A stretch of DNA of 64,000 bases from Brevibacillus formosus (GCF_003013405.1 NZ_PXZL01000031.1:27844-91843), one strand, 5' to 3'. Shown: positions 1-8,502, counted from the first letter of the stretch. Numbers and translations: made by a program. The notes: generated by a model from the sequence alone, not told the origin.

Positions 1-288
1 ACCGCATTAGTCAGCTTCTGGATCAGTGGAACAACCTCGGGAGGAACAGCGATGGAGCGTCGGGATTTTTTTTCTTATCGTCCTTGACGATATAACCTGA
101 CGTGCAGCTTTTGCTACTGATTCACGAACCTCAATGAAAAGTGTTTCCTCTTCATCAACCATCTCTCAACGTATCCCCATAGTTACTGCAGGCTCCAATG
201 AAAGTTCTCCATTTTAATGGCTCGTCCGACAGCTCTCTCAAAAACATACGAAGTATTCGGTGTACATAGCGCCGCGCGATGCAGACAT
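1..288 (-). pseudogene. Degraded phage-type tyrosine recombinase (integrase) fragment
   Basis: On the minus strand three pieces of an integrase catalytic domain can be read, each in a different frame. The first contains FLRELSDEPLKWRTFIGAC, the second VDEEETLFIEV, and the third KKSRRSIAVPPEVVPLIQK, which runs off the left edge. Their order and spacing match the part of Int-family proteins between the first catalytic region and the beta-hairpin ending in the SRRT-type motif. The segment that normally carries the first catalytic Arg (RRGE) is missing between pieces one and two. Another frame break lies at a run of eight T at 66-73. No start is visible upstream; the gene is clearly dead here. 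It could be the scar of a prophage or integrative element. The family call rests on motif memory, not on a search. Confidence 0.55.
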
Positions 289-429
289 TTTTGAATATCA
301 CTAAAAAATTTAAAAAAAGAGAAACAAAATACAATTCTTAAACGTCTAAGATAAGGATTTTCAAAAATACCACATTATGGCATAGTGATTTTCAAAATAA
401 ATAAAATGAAATTATCTAAAGAGGATATT

Positions 430-1851
430 ATGAGAAAAAAGCCACTAATAATTGGTACTGCGTTTGTTCTTTTTATCTTTATACTACTACTCTACATGAA
501 CAACGAAAGTACGGAAAAACCAATATTGCAGTCAAATGAATCCACTTTTGAATTTGGAACAGTTGTGGAACAGAAATATCAATTCAGGAATAATGACTTG
601 TATTGGATAAAAAGAATCGAAGCACACAAGGATTCTTCCCCATATGTTTTCCATTTAAGAGTTCCTGGTAATAATGCGGTGTTTAGATATAACGAATATC
701 AAGATAATAAATTTGAGAAAAGTGTCTGGAAGATAATAAAACTAAATGACGTTCAGTTTTTGCCATTGTCAACAGGTTTCATTGAAACCGAAAATAGAAA
801 CATTTGGATCAGCATGCCAAATGTGTATGCAAATTTGGGAAAAGGCACGATTGAAGAAAAATTTGATCTGCAAGAACAGATACAAGTAATAAAAGATGAA
901 GAAGGATACTTATTAGAGATTACCTTACCAGTTTATCAAGGGTTAATTAGTGAAATTTGGGCACTCGAATCTAATGATAAACTTGTTCGTTGGGATTATG
1001 GACGGATGTCAGACATCTGGCTGACTTTAGATTTAAATAGAAAAGGGAAATGGTCCTATGATGGTTATTATGTCAAATCTCCTTCGACATATTTACCATA
1101 TAATAAGAATTCATTTTGGAGGATTCCAGAGAATTACATCTTAAAATCATTCATATACACCGGAGAAAGTAGAATTGCCGAAGATATGGGATATGTAATG
1201 TTGGAAACAGCATTGAAGAATCAGGAAGCGGAAGGGTATTGGAAATCCTTGCCGGCCTCTACTTGGCTCCAAAACGATTATGGGATCCAAGACGGTTTTT
1301 TCGATACCAGGTTTAATATAGGGCAAGCTGACCTGTTATTAGAAGGATGTAAAAAATATCAAGAAGAGAAATTTTGTAAAGCAACACAAAGATTCGCCGA
1401 TTATTTCAGTAATCACGCAGAAAAAAATCATTTTAATGTATTAGGTGGTAAAGTTGGTTGGCTTGTAGAAGACTATGCCCACCCAAACGGAAATTGGCCA
1501 ACTCATGTTTCTCTAAATCACCAATTAGCAGAGATTAATTACTTGTATAAAATGTACAACCATTTTCATAATGAAAATTATAAAGTCCTTGCCGAAAAAT
1601 TATTGTACGGTATAGAAAATATAGGAGGGAAATGGATTACAGAAAGCAGTGATTTACATTATGCGTATTTTCCAAATGGTACGCTAGGAAGGCCAGATTA
1701 TCCATATCTGACCTTTAATGATTTGCAAGAAACCCAAAAGTGGCAGCGTGAAATTTATGGTACAGAAAATGATAAGCTCAATCAGCTTATTCAAAGCAAG
1801 AAAAAATGGATGCAAAGTAACAACATAAAAAATCCATTTGGTAGACTTTGA
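430..1851 (+). CDS. Membrane-anchored D-glucuronyl C5-epimerase-like protein
   Basis: This 473-aa protein starts with a lysine pair and one hydrophobic helix (about residues 5-22), so it is probably membrane-anchored with the bulk outside. The C-terminal half resembles the C-terminal domain of heparosan/glucuronyl C5-epimerases: a helix-rich (alpha/alpha) region with FYDTRFN-type sequence near residue 290 (FDTRFNIGQADL), VSLNHQLAEINYLY near 360 and a late PYLTFNDLQ. The family inverts C5 of uronic acid residues in polysaccharides; the actual substrate here is unknown. I chose the ATG at 430 because AAAGAGG lies 5 nt upstream; GTG 385 and ATG 406 are in frame but lack a ribosome site. The gene is visibly more A/T-rich than its right-hand neighbours and sits beside an integrase remnant, which suggests transfer. 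Assignment to the superfamily is likely, the activity is not proven. Confidence 0.55.
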   Translation: MRKKPLIIGTAFVLFIFILLLYMNNESTEKPILQSNESTFEFGTVVEQKYQFRNNDLYWIKRIEAHKDSSPYVFHLRVPGNNAVFRYNEYQDNKFEKSVWKIIKLNDVQFLPLSTGFIETENRNIWISMPNVYANLGKGTIEEKFDLQEQIQVIKDEEGYLLEITLPVYQGLISEIWALESNDKLVRWDYGRMSDIWLTLDLNRKGKWSYDGYYVKSPSTYLPYNKNSFWRIPENYILKSFIYTGESRIAEDMGYVMLETALKNQEAEGYWKSLPASTWLQNDYGIQDGFFDTRFNIGQADLLLEGCKKYQEEKFCKATQRFADYFSNHAEKNHFNVLGGKVGWLVEDYAHPNGNWPTHVSLNHQLAEINYLYKMYNHFHNENYKVLAEKLLYGIENIGGKWITESSDLHYAYFPNGTLGRPDYPYLTFNDLQETQKWQREIYGTENDKLNQLIQSKKKWMQSNNIKNPFGRL

Positions 1852-1874
1852 AAAAATACCTAGGCTGCAAGCTG

Positions 1875-1925
1875 AACTGCACCCCAAGTGTTAGACACAT
1901 CTAACAGTTGGAGGTGCAGTTTTTT
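1875..1925. terminator. Near-perfect 21-bp palindrome with T-run; terminator or fused IS ends
   Basis: The arms begin and end with AACTGCACC and GGTGCAGTT and match over about 21 bases with one inserted base and one mismatch, around a 4-nt centre, followed by TTTTT. It can end the upstream epimerase-like gene. The arm sequence (TGAACTGCACCCC at 1873) also looks like the terminal repeat of IS3-type elements, and related sequence recurs at 17832-17879 and at the right edge of the window. Confidence 0.6.
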
Positions 1926-2019
1926 GTTTAAGTTTACTGTAAAAGATCATTATTAGCAGTTCTCCATACAAAAGTATGGGAGTTGAGGTATGCAATGCGA
2001 GAAACACGGTCCCCCAAAC

Positions 2020-2763
2020 TCACAAATTCATCAAACCCCGAAACGCTTTCATCTTCCCCCTGCTAACAGGAATATCCGTCTGACTGTCATCATTCATCTT
2101 AATCAAATACGTATTATTAAACCAAGGAATGATTTCTTTAATCTGCTTCACGTTCAAAATATAGTTCCGATGACTTCTAAAGAAAGAGCGGGACCGGTTC
2201 AAAATCTCCTCCAGCTCATTTAAGGACAAATCACACTTGTCGATGCTCTCTTTTGTCGCAATATATAAATCTCTCTCCCGCACAAACGCAAAGTAAATCT
2301 GACCTACAGGGATCGGGATGATCTTGTTGGTCTTGCGGATGCAGACATGCTCTTCCAGCGGGGGAACTGTCGGGGTGCGGTCTTTCATGGCCGAACGGTT
2401 CCTCAGTGTCCTCACTTTTTGGATCACGTCGTCCAATTTCGATTCCATGATCGGTTTGGTCAAATATCCCACAGCCAGCGTGGAAAAAGCCTCCAGAGCG
2501 TGTTCATGATAGGCAGTCGAAAAAACGATCAAGGGGGGATTGGACATCTGATTCAATGTTTTGGCAAATTCAAGACCATTCATTCCGGGCATCTGAATAT
2601 CGAGCATAAGCAAATCAGGCTCGGAATTGATGATATGAGGCAATGCTTCCAAGGGATTGGTATAGATGGCGTCCACCTGGATATCAATATATTTTTTCAG
2701 CAAATATTCCAATTCGGAACAAATTGCTGGCTCGTCATCAATGATGATCGTTTTCAGGAGCAT
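2020..2763 (-). CDS. LytTR-family response regulator
   Basis: A 247-aa response regulator: receiver domain at about 1-120 with the acidic pair D9/D10, the phosphoacceptor D55 (LLMLDIQMPG) and K at the end of VGYLTKP, then a LytTR DNA-binding domain from about 145 on (ERDLYIATKE, RSHRNYILNV). LytTR regulators bind pairs of 9-bp direct repeats. The reading frame is open upstream, but the start at 2763 fits the receiver fold (MLLKTIIIDDEP) and has GGAAG 9 nt upstream. It overlaps the 3' end of the LytS-like kinase gene by 26 bp, so the two are translationally coupled. The pair is divergent from an organic-acid transporter and probably controls it, as LytST-type systems do for pyruvate and related transporters in other Bacillota; the target is inference. 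Confidence 0.85.
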   Translation of the reverse strand: MLLKTIIIDDEPAICSELEYLLKKYIDIQVDAIYTNPLEALPHIINSEPDLLMLDIQMPGMNGLEFAKTLNQMSNPPLIVFSTAYHEHALEAFSTLAVGYLTKPIMESKLDDVIQKVRTLRNRSAMKDRTPTVPPLEEHVCIRKTNKIIPIPVGQIYFAFVRERDLYIATKESIDKCDLSLNELEEILNRSRSFFRSHRNYILNVKQIKEIIPWFNNTYLIKMNDDSQTDIPVSRGKMKAFRGLMNL

Positions 2764-4450
2764 CTGGATGCACTTCCTTTTCAAATGCGGATAACGGAGC
2801 GACAAAGGATACGACTGTTCCCAAACCAGGCTTGCTTTGAATCGTGAGGCCATATTTTTTGCCATAAATAGATTGCAGTCGTGAATGGACATTGACAAGG
2901 CCGATGCCTTTCATTTGGCTGTTCCAGATTTCGGCCAAGCGTTCTTCACTGATTCCGACTCCATTGTCTTCAATGCTGATTTTCACTTCATGGTCGTACG
3001 GTTCCACTCGAATCGTGAGCAGACAGTCGCTAACTTTTGGAGAAAGTCCATGGTGAATGGCATTTTCCACGATCGGCTGCAAAGTCAGGACAGGCAATTT
3101 GCTCTCCAGCAGAGATTCGTCGATCTCCATGTTCACCTTTAATCGGTTGCTGAATCTGACCTTCTCAATTTCTAAATACGATTTGATTCCGTCCAGTTCT
3201 TCCCGCAGGCTGTGATGATTTCCCTTGCTTTTCAAATTGCGCCTGAAGATGTCACTTAAATGACCGATCAAGCTTCTCGCCTGATCAGGGTCTGTACGAC
3301 AATAAGACATAATCGTCCCCAAGGTATTGAACAAAAAATGCGGGTTGATTTGTGCTTGCAGGGCGCTCACTTCAGCCTGCTTCCGCATTTTCGCTTGATG
3401 CTCGATCTCCGCCAGTTCAATCTGGACAGACAGCAGCTTGGCCAGGCCGTCCACTAGCTTCTCGTTGATCTGGGACGTCTTGGAGGAAGAGGTTTTATAG
3501 TAGAATTGCAGCGTCCCGATTTTCTGGTTTTGATGGTACAACGATGCGGCGCTGATCGATTTTAGGCGAGGCGGACGCGGAAGAGCAAAATCTTTGTCGC
3601 ACCATACCCCAGTAGGGTGGGTCAAAACAGCCTCCGCTACTCGTGCGCACAGCGTCTCTTTCTGCACATGATTCTCCAGTTCATGGCCTTTTGCGCTGAG
3701 CAGCTTTTCGCGGTCGGTAATGGCAACTGCATCCACCCTGGCCATTTCACAGATCAGTTCAGCGGTTTTTTTCGCAGAATATTCATTTAGCCCCGTCCGC
3801 AGATGAGGCAACGTCTGGCTTGCAATCGACAAGGCCAGGTTTGCCCCCAATGCGCCGGACTGGTCTTGCATCATTTTGAGATTTTGGAAAACGCGCGTGA
3901 AAAGCAGCAGTCCCGCAATGGTCATAATCGTGGTCGGGATCGCGATTTTTACTTCCAGTTCGAGTGCCGCAGAAAAAGGCTTGGCCATGATAAGCACCAA
4001 CACTTTTTGAATAAGCTCGGCTGTAATGCCAATCAGTACGATATGCTGCCATTTCAGACGCAGCATATTCATTTTCGTACTTACGATTCCGGCCAAGTAG
4101 CCGTTCAATACGGTTGAGATGGCACAGGCGAATGCGGTAAATCCACCTAGCGAATAGCGATGAATGCCTCCGATAAGGCCGGCAAAAAATCCAACAACTG
4201 GCCCTCCGATCAACCCGCCCGCGACGGCACCGACAATGCGCGTATTGGCGAGTGCGTCATTGACCCGTAGCCCATTCTCCGTTCCGATTACCGACAGGAA
4301 CCCAAACAGCGTAGAGAGGATTACGATCCGCATCCAGTTGTTTTTCCCGTACACAATGTTCCGAAAGTAATCTAGTTGGCCGATGATAAGGGCGATGACT
4401 GCAATTACAGAGATGTTTTCAAGCAGTCCCAGTAGCATAGTGATTGTCAT
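2738..4450 (-). CDS. LytS-type sensor histidine kinase
   Basis: A 570-aa kinase with the LytS architecture. An N-terminal five-to-six-helix 5TM-LYT sensor region (about 1-190) carries the typical GGLIGGPVVGFFAGLIGG glycine-rich segment. A GAF-like cytosolic region follows (about 200-335). The His_kinase domain has the conserved H in LQAQINPHFLFNTL, and the HATPase_c domain has NAIHHGL and IEDNGVGI. The start at 4450 is chosen because GGGAGG lies 8-9 nt upstream; the in-frame extension to 4501 has none. Such kinases sense extracellular metabolites (pyruvate in B. subtilis LytS) or membrane state. It is transcribed ahead of the LytTR regulator it overlaps. Confidence 0.87.
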   Translation of the reverse strand: MTITMLLGLLENISVIAVIALIIGQLDYFRNIVYGKNNWMRIVILSTLFGFLSVIGTENGLRVNDALANTRIVGAVAGGLIGGPVVGFFAGLIGGIHRYSLGGFTAFACAISTVLNGYLAGIVSTKMNMLRLKWQHIVLIGITAELIQKVLVLIMAKPFSAALELEVKIAIPTTIMTIAGLLLFTRVFQNLKMMQDQSGALGANLALSIASQTLPHLRTGLNEYSAKKTAELICEMARVDAVAITDREKLLSAKGHELENHVQKETLCARVAEAVLTHPTGVWCDKDFALPRPPRLKSISAASLYHQNQKIGTLQFYYKTSSSKTSQINEKLVDGLAKLLSVQIELAEIEHQAKMRKQAEVSALQAQINPHFLFNTLGTIMSYCRTDPDQARSLIGHLSDIFRRNLKSKGNHHSLREELDGIKSYLEIEKVRFSNRLKVNMEIDESLLESKLPVLTLQPIVENAIHHGLSPKVSDCLLTIRVEPYDHEVKISIEDNGVGISEERLAEIWNSQMKGIGLVNVHSRLQSIYGKKYGLTIQSKPGLGTVVSFVAPLSAFEKEVHPDAPENDHH

Positions 4451-4721
4451 AACAGCCGCCTCCCTATGGAAAAGGGTAGCCCGATCCGAGCGAAAAATCA
4501 ATGTAACTCAACTGGGTTTTTCGGCAGCTCAGATGCTGTTTTTGCACATCTGGAAGTATTCAATAGATTCTAGCAAAACAAACAACTTAGAATGAAAACA
4601 GTTCTTCGAGAATCCATCCGGGTAAATATGTAACCCCTTTCAAATGGATTGTTTCTTTTGTAAGCGGTTAAACGATCCCAATTGCGAATGGATTCGGGTC
4701 AAACATAAGGAGGGGGCAGCA

Positions 4722-6035
4722 ATGAAGCCAACGAGTGATCGTGAAAATACGCGGCGCATCACAAGCAACATCTTTAAAGGTTCACTGGGGAACCTGATTG
4801 AATGGTATGACTGGTATGTCTATGCAGCTTTTGCGGTGTATTTCTCGTCTCAGTTTTTTCCAAAAGGAGACCCTACCAGCCAGTTGCTGAATACGGCCGC
4901 TGTTTTTGCTATCGGATTTTTAATGAGACCGATTGGGAGCTTGCTCCTGGGTCGATACGCTGACCGTCATGGGCGCCGTGCCGCGCTGACGCTGTCTGTT
5001 ACCATCATGGCAGGTGGTTCTCTGGTGATTGCCGTAACACCAAGCTATGAAACCATCGGCGTGTTTGCACCTATTATTCTCGTTCTTGCCCGCCTGCTCC
5101 AAGGTCTTTCGCTTGGCGGGGAATACGGAACATCTGCCACGTACCTGTCCGAGATGGCTTCGAGTGGTCGCCGAGGGTTCTATTCTAGCTTTCAGTACGT
5201 CACGCTAATCAGTGGACAATTGCTGGCACTGGGTGTGCAAATTATCCTGCAGCAAATGCTTACGGAAGAAGCGATGATGGCATGGGGCTGGAGAATTCCT
5301 TTCATCATCGGAGCATTTGGTGCAGTAGCCGTGTTGTGGCTTCGCCGCAGTATGGACGAATCAGAGCAGTATACCAAAATGGAGTCGAAAAACAAGGAGA
5401 AGGCGGGTACGCTTCGAGAGCTGATGAAGCATCCAAAGGCGGTGCTGGCAGTCGTCGGCCTTACACTCGGGGGAACCATTGCCTTTAACACCTACACGAC
5501 CTATTTGCAAAAATTCATGGTGATTACGGTAGGGATGCCGAAAGATGTAGTCAGCTGGATTAACTTTACCGCATTGCTCGTATTCGTCGTCTTGCAGCCG
5601 CTTGCTGGTATGCTGTCCGACCGAATTGGACGGCGTCCGCTGTTGATTGGCTTCGGTATTCTTGGAACATTGTGGACTGTACCGATGTTTATGCTCCTGG
5701 AACAAACGACTAGCCCTTATGCCGCTTTCTTGTTAATGCTATCGGGACTTATCATTGTTACCGGCTATACGTCCATTAACGCGATCGTGAAAGCCGAGAT
5801 GTTTCCTACCGCGATTCGCGCTCTGGGCGTAGGCTTTCCATACGGGGTGACCGTCGCGATTTTTGGTGGTACAGCGGAGTTCATCGCGCTATGGTTCAAA
5901 AGCATCGGGAACGAGTCTCTGTTCTATTACTATGTAGCAGCTTGTATTGCCATAAGCCTCATCGTTTACTGGCGCATGGGTGAGTCGTCGAAAAACTCCC
6001 AGATCGAAGCTGAGCTGAATACTGTAAAGGACTAG
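4722..6035 (+). CDS. MFS metabolite:H+ symporter (MHS family, KgtP-like)
   Basis: A 437-aa permease with about 12 membrane helices. The N-terminal GNLIEWYDWYVYAAFAVYF and the loop-2/3 motif GRYADRHGRR are hallmarks of the metabolite:H+ symporter branch of the major facilitator superfamily, which takes up dicarboxylates such as 2-oxoglutarate, citrate or related acids. A second copy of the loop motif (SDRIGRRPLL) opens the C-terminal half. AAGGAGG lies 9 nt before the ATG at 4722; the longer frame from 4644 is not supported. It stands alone, divergent from the LytS/LytTR pair across a 271-bp gap, and ends in an intrinsic terminator. The substrate is not readable from sequence; an organic acid sensed by the kinase is the simplest idea. 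Confidence 0.8.
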   Translation: MKPTSDRENTRRITSNIFKGSLGNLIEWYDWYVYAAFAVYFSSQFFPKGDPTSQLLNTAAVFAIGFLMRPIGSLLLGRYADRHGRRAALTLSVTIMAGGSLVIAVTPSYETIGVFAPIILVLARLLQGLSLGGEYGTSATYLSEMASSGRRGFYSSFQYVTLISGQLLALGVQIILQQMLTEEAMMAWGWRIPFIIGAFGAVAVLWLRRSMDESEQYTKMESKNKEKAGTLRELMKHPKAVLAVVGLTLGGTIAFNTYTTYLQKFMVITVGMPKDVVSWINFTALLVFVVLQPLAGMLSDRIGRRPLLIGFGILGTLWTVPMFMLLEQTTSPYAAFLLMLSGLIIVTGYTSINAIVKAEMFPTAIRALGVGFPYGVTVAIFGGTAEFIALWFKSIGNESLFYYYVAACIAISLIVYWRMGESSKNSQIEAELNTVKD

Positions 6036-6057
6036 ATTGGAGAATAGAGGGGCAACG

Positions 6058-6083
6058 AAAAACGGCAGAGATGCCGTTTTTTT
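6058..6083 (+). terminator. Intrinsic terminator of the MHS transporter gene
   Basis: AACGGCA, a GAGA loop and TGCCGTT followed by seven T, 22 nt after the stop codon. Confidence 0.85.
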
Positions 6084-6109
6084 GCATGTACCGGACTAGA
6101 AAAACTCAA

Positions 6110-6680
6110 AAAAACGAGGTCCCCCAATTCCCCGCACCAAAGAACAATACGAACAAATGAGCAACGCAACCAGTGACAACATGCCTTCGCGCTACAGCCC
6201 AGCTTATCAAAGGAGGTCAGTCACTTGGCGAGCCGGACTCTTTTTGAAAAAAGAATCAGGTACATAAACAGAAGTTAATAGAGTTGGAATAAAAGTTCGA
6301 TGAGCAAATCAAGTCGTTTTGTAAGCAGATATGGCACTGGTTTAAGAGCAAGAAGGAGAGATTACGGTCATACGCTGAGAGGTAAGAGAGTGTATGACTA
6401 GCCCAATGACTCAAGAGGAACTTGCTTGAATCGACTTGCCACCTAAACCTCAACAAAAGAGTGGATCATTGGCATAAATGTTACAACGATAAGGTTATGA
6501 AGATAAGCGCGGCCATAGCTGCGGAATTATTCATAAATATGACGATAAACCCTTACATGCATATCAGGGGGAAAAAAGCAACATCTCCAGGAACAAGTTT
6601 CAGCTAATCTGACGGATGTTCTCCACGAGACCAACTCCTTTGTGGACATTACGCTACGAGGAGACAGGAACAAAAAGAAG
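6110..6680 (+). other. Degenerate sequence with coding-like scraps
   Basis: About 650 bp without an intact gene. On the plus strand short stretches look like former protein but are broken by stops. One reads RTKEQYEQMSNATSD (about 6135-6180), another KQIWHWFKSKKERLRSYAER (about 6325-6385), and a third VSANLTDVLHETNSFVDITL (about 6600-6660). They lie in more than one frame. I cannot assign a family. It may be the remnant of a mobile-element gene. Confidence 0.3.
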
Positions 6681-6704
6681 AAGACTGTCGAAAAATCGAC
6701 AGTC
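6672..6704 (-). terminator. Hairpin terminator of the small secreted protein gene
   Basis: GACTGTCGA and TCGACAGTC form a perfect 9-bp stem around a 4-nt loop; on the minus strand it is followed by TTCTTCTTTTTG. It lies about 36 nt past the stop of the minus-strand gene at 6741. Confidence 0.65.
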
Positions 6705-6740
6705 GAAATCTCAATGCCTGAACTTACACCATAAACGAAA

Positions 6741-7151
6741 TTAAAACCAAAAACGCCAATTGTCATTTTGTTTTGCTTCAAAATCTTTATACCATGATTG
6801 TCCGACTTGATTACCGTACTGGTCCAGAGCACGAACCATAATACTGTAATAATTTCCAACTTTTAAGCTGCGAGCCGAAAAGTCTGTAGCTGTTTGTCGG
6901 CTTTTTTCCAAAACATAGCCATCTGTAATATTTGTAACAATAACTTCAAATCTTGTTGCAGTTGGTGGTTGATTCCAATATAAGTTTATGGTGACAAACT
7001 CAGCGAAAGGCTTTACCGCTTGTTTATCAGACGCCTTTTTGGTGCTGGCAACATTGGCTACTGGTGCAAGCTGCTGTCCTTCTTGCGCAAATGCAGGTGT
7101 CGCTGAAGTCAATAATGCCAGTGTTGCGAAACCAGTAATAAACTTCTTCAT
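6741..7151 (-). CDS. Small secreted protein with a fibronectin-like beta domain, function unknown
   Basis: A 136-aa protein with a clear signal peptide (MKKFITGFATLALL, cleavage after the AFA near residue 22). A lysine/alanine-rich spacer follows, then one beta-sandwich-like segment with TINLYWNQPPTATRFEVIVT, RSLKVGNYYSIMVRALD and a W-rich tail (NDNWRFWF). The pattern of strands is that of a single fibronectin type III-like module, but no family could be named. The start at 7151 has AAGGAG 9 nt upstream; the 19-codon upstream extension is not plausible. It is monocistronic with its own terminator. An extracellular or wall-associated role is inferred from the signal peptide only. Confidence 0.6.
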   Translation of the reverse strand: MKKFITGFATLALLTSATPAFAQEGQQLAPVANVASTKKASDKQAVKPFAEFVTINLYWNQPPTATRFEVIVTNITDGYVLEKSRQTATDFSARSLKVGNYYSIMVRALDQYGNQVGQSWYKDFEAKQNDNWRFWF

Positions 7152-7209
7152 TCTAACCACTCCTTCTATTTTCTTATCGCCCGATCCAAAACTAGTTTGA
7201 TTGGACAAC

Positions 7210-7540
7210 CTTAATATACATGTTTTGCCAATATATGTAAATATATGGGATTTTTAATTTTTTGTTACAATTTCTTTTTGCGTAATATTTTCCAATAATC
7301 TCTGAGAGTGTGTAGAATAGTTTAGCTGTCCAAATTTACCATGACTTATAACCAGTTAAACGCTATCCGAGCTTGTATCGGAATGCCAAACCAACAAGCA
7401 TTGTGGCTGATGATGAGCAATATTACCGCAATGCGTTGAACGAGAGAAATTATACAAACTCTCGTTTTCTCCCGATTTCTTCAAAAGTACTCCTCCCGTA
7501 ACAAATATGGTAATGTTAATAACAAAACAAAGGAGGATCT
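7210..7540. other. Intergenic A/T-rich stretch with a possible coding scrap
   Basis: No gene with a start and ribosome site was found. A plus-strand frame reads PSLYRNAKPTSIVADDEQYY and onward from about 7370 to a stop near 7500, which looks like a protein tail without a beginning. The left part (7210-7290) is very A/T-rich and should hold the promoter of the minus-strand secreted protein gene. Confidence 0.25.
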
Positions 7541-7544
7541 GTAG

Positions 7545-7634
7545 ATGATGGAAAAATACATAAAAGCACTGCTATTTATCCTTCTATTTTTTGTAATCGT
7601 TGGTCTTCTTAATTGGGGTATTGATTTAAAGTAA
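7545..7634 (+). CDS. 29-aa single-helix membrane peptide
   Basis: A short frame begins with ATG 7545 behind AAAGGAGGATCTGTAG, one of the best ribosome sites in the window (AAGGAGG, 7-8 nt spacing). The peptide starts MMEKYIKAL, continues as a run of about 17 hydrophobic residues (LLFILLFFVIVGLL) and ends NWGIDLK before TAA. It is therefore a one-pass membrane peptide with Lys residues at the inner side. No partner gene is adjacent, and the function is unknown. A toxin of a type I system, a sporulation peptide or a regulatory small membrane protein are all possible. Confidence comes from the ribosome site and the coherent hydrophobic design. Confidence 0.55.
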   Translation: MMEKYIKALLFILLFFVIVGLLNWGIDLK

Positions 7635-7672
7635 ATAGCATAAAGTACTCTCTTGGTAGTTGCCGAATTTAA

Positions 7673-7692
7673 ATTCCCAAGCGCTTGGGAAT
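7673..7692. repeat. Perfect 20-bp palindrome
   Basis: ATTCCCAAGC followed directly by its complement GCTTGGGAAT, 38 bp after the small membrane peptide. There is no T-run, so an operator or a structured 3' end is as likely as a terminator. Confidence 0.5.
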
Positions 7693-7841
7693 ATCCTTTC
7701 TATGCCCTTATAGATTCTTGTCTAGGGCTTTGACCCTCTAGTTCCATCCTAGTTTTCTTCTGGTACAATAGCGTTAGTAGCTCTTTTTCAAGGTATGGTT
7801 ATCGTTGTGATCGGGGGCGTTCCCGATCTTATGATTATTGT

Positions 7842-7881
7842 AAAAAGGAAGGATGGAGCTCTGCCCCATCCTTCCTTTTTT
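7842..7881. terminator. Bidirectional terminator before the ECF S-component gene
   Basis: AAAAAGGAAGGATGG and CCATCCTTCCTTTTTT pair over 15 bp around a 9-nt loop, with A-run and T-run on either side. It ends the minus-strand ECF gene and any plus-strand transcript from the left. A second hairpin (GATCGGG/CCCGATC, 7809-7828) sits just upstream. Confidence 0.85.
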
Positions 7882-8410
7882 ACCCTTGCCCTACAATCTT
7901 CTTCAAGCGTCCCACCAGCGGGATAACAATAACCGCTGCTACAACCACCTGCAAAACATTCCCCGGAATGGAGCCAAACGGCTGAATCCAGTTCCCGTAA
8001 AGAATAACCTCAACAAAGTAGTAGCCCACGATCTTAATCACCAATGCAGCGACAACTGCCAGTGCGTACACAAATACCCGATTGCCAGGCGTCTTCTCGG
8101 CGATGAGGCCAGCTACATAGCCCATTGCACCTACGATCACGAAGGTAAACGGCGCCCATGCCGTCCAACCGGAGATAAGGTCAAAGAGGCCCATACCAAA
8201 AGCTCCAGCGATAGCTCCTGTTTTTCTGCCATACACAAAGGCTGCGATTAAAAGAGGCACGTTACCGAGATGGATGAGGCCGCCGTTACCCATGATCGGG
8301 AGTCGTAAATTGATAAACATGGTGGCTGCGAGAGTAAAAGCGATAAAGAGTGCGTTAATAACTAAGATTTTCGTCTTTGATGCTTTTCTTGCTGAAAAAG
8401 TAGAATCCAT
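7880..8410 (-). CDS. ECF transporter S-component (DUF1393-like)
   Basis: A 176-aa, very hydrophobic protein with five to six helices. Signature features of ECF substrate-binding (S) subunits are present: an N-terminal basic stretch, the loop NLRLPIMGNGGLIHLGNVPL, the helix start FVYGRKTGAIAGAFGMGLFD, and the C-terminal GSIPGNVLQVVVAA. S subunits bind a vitamin or similar small substrate and share a common EcfA/EcfT energy module usually encoded elsewhere. No ATPase or T component is adjacent, so this is a group II stand-alone S gene. I cannot name the substrate; no riboswitch was recognised in the leader. A palindrome 79 bp upstream of the start may be its operator. Confidence 0.75.
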   Translation of the reverse strand: MDSTFSARKASKTKILVINALFIAFTLAATMFINLRLPIMGNGGLIHLGNVPLLIAAFVYGRKTGAIAGAFGMGLFDLISGWTAWAPFTFVIVGAMGYVAGLIAEKTPGNRVFVYALAVVAALVIKIVGYYFVEVILYGNWIQPFGSIPGNVLQVVVAAVIVIPLVGRLKKIVGQG

Positions 8411-8488
8411 ACGATAGCCTCTTTCTTATAATTTTACTATTATCATACTCACAATCAGCTACATAATAAATACACTTTGCACGATTTA

Positions 8489-8502
8489 TTTGCCTAGGTA
8501 AA
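8489..8502. promoter_or_regulatory. Candidate operator palindrome upstream of the ECF S gene
   Basis: TTTGCCTAGGTAAA is symmetric apart from one pair (arms TTTACC/TTTGCC) and lies 79-92 bp upstream of the start of the minus-strand ECF gene. The matching regulator is not in the window. Confidence 0.35.

Noticed and set aside
4577..4627. LytTR binding repeats before the MHS gene
   Set aside because: Only a single ACAGTTCTT (4598-4606) resembles a half-site; no second copy at the proper distance.
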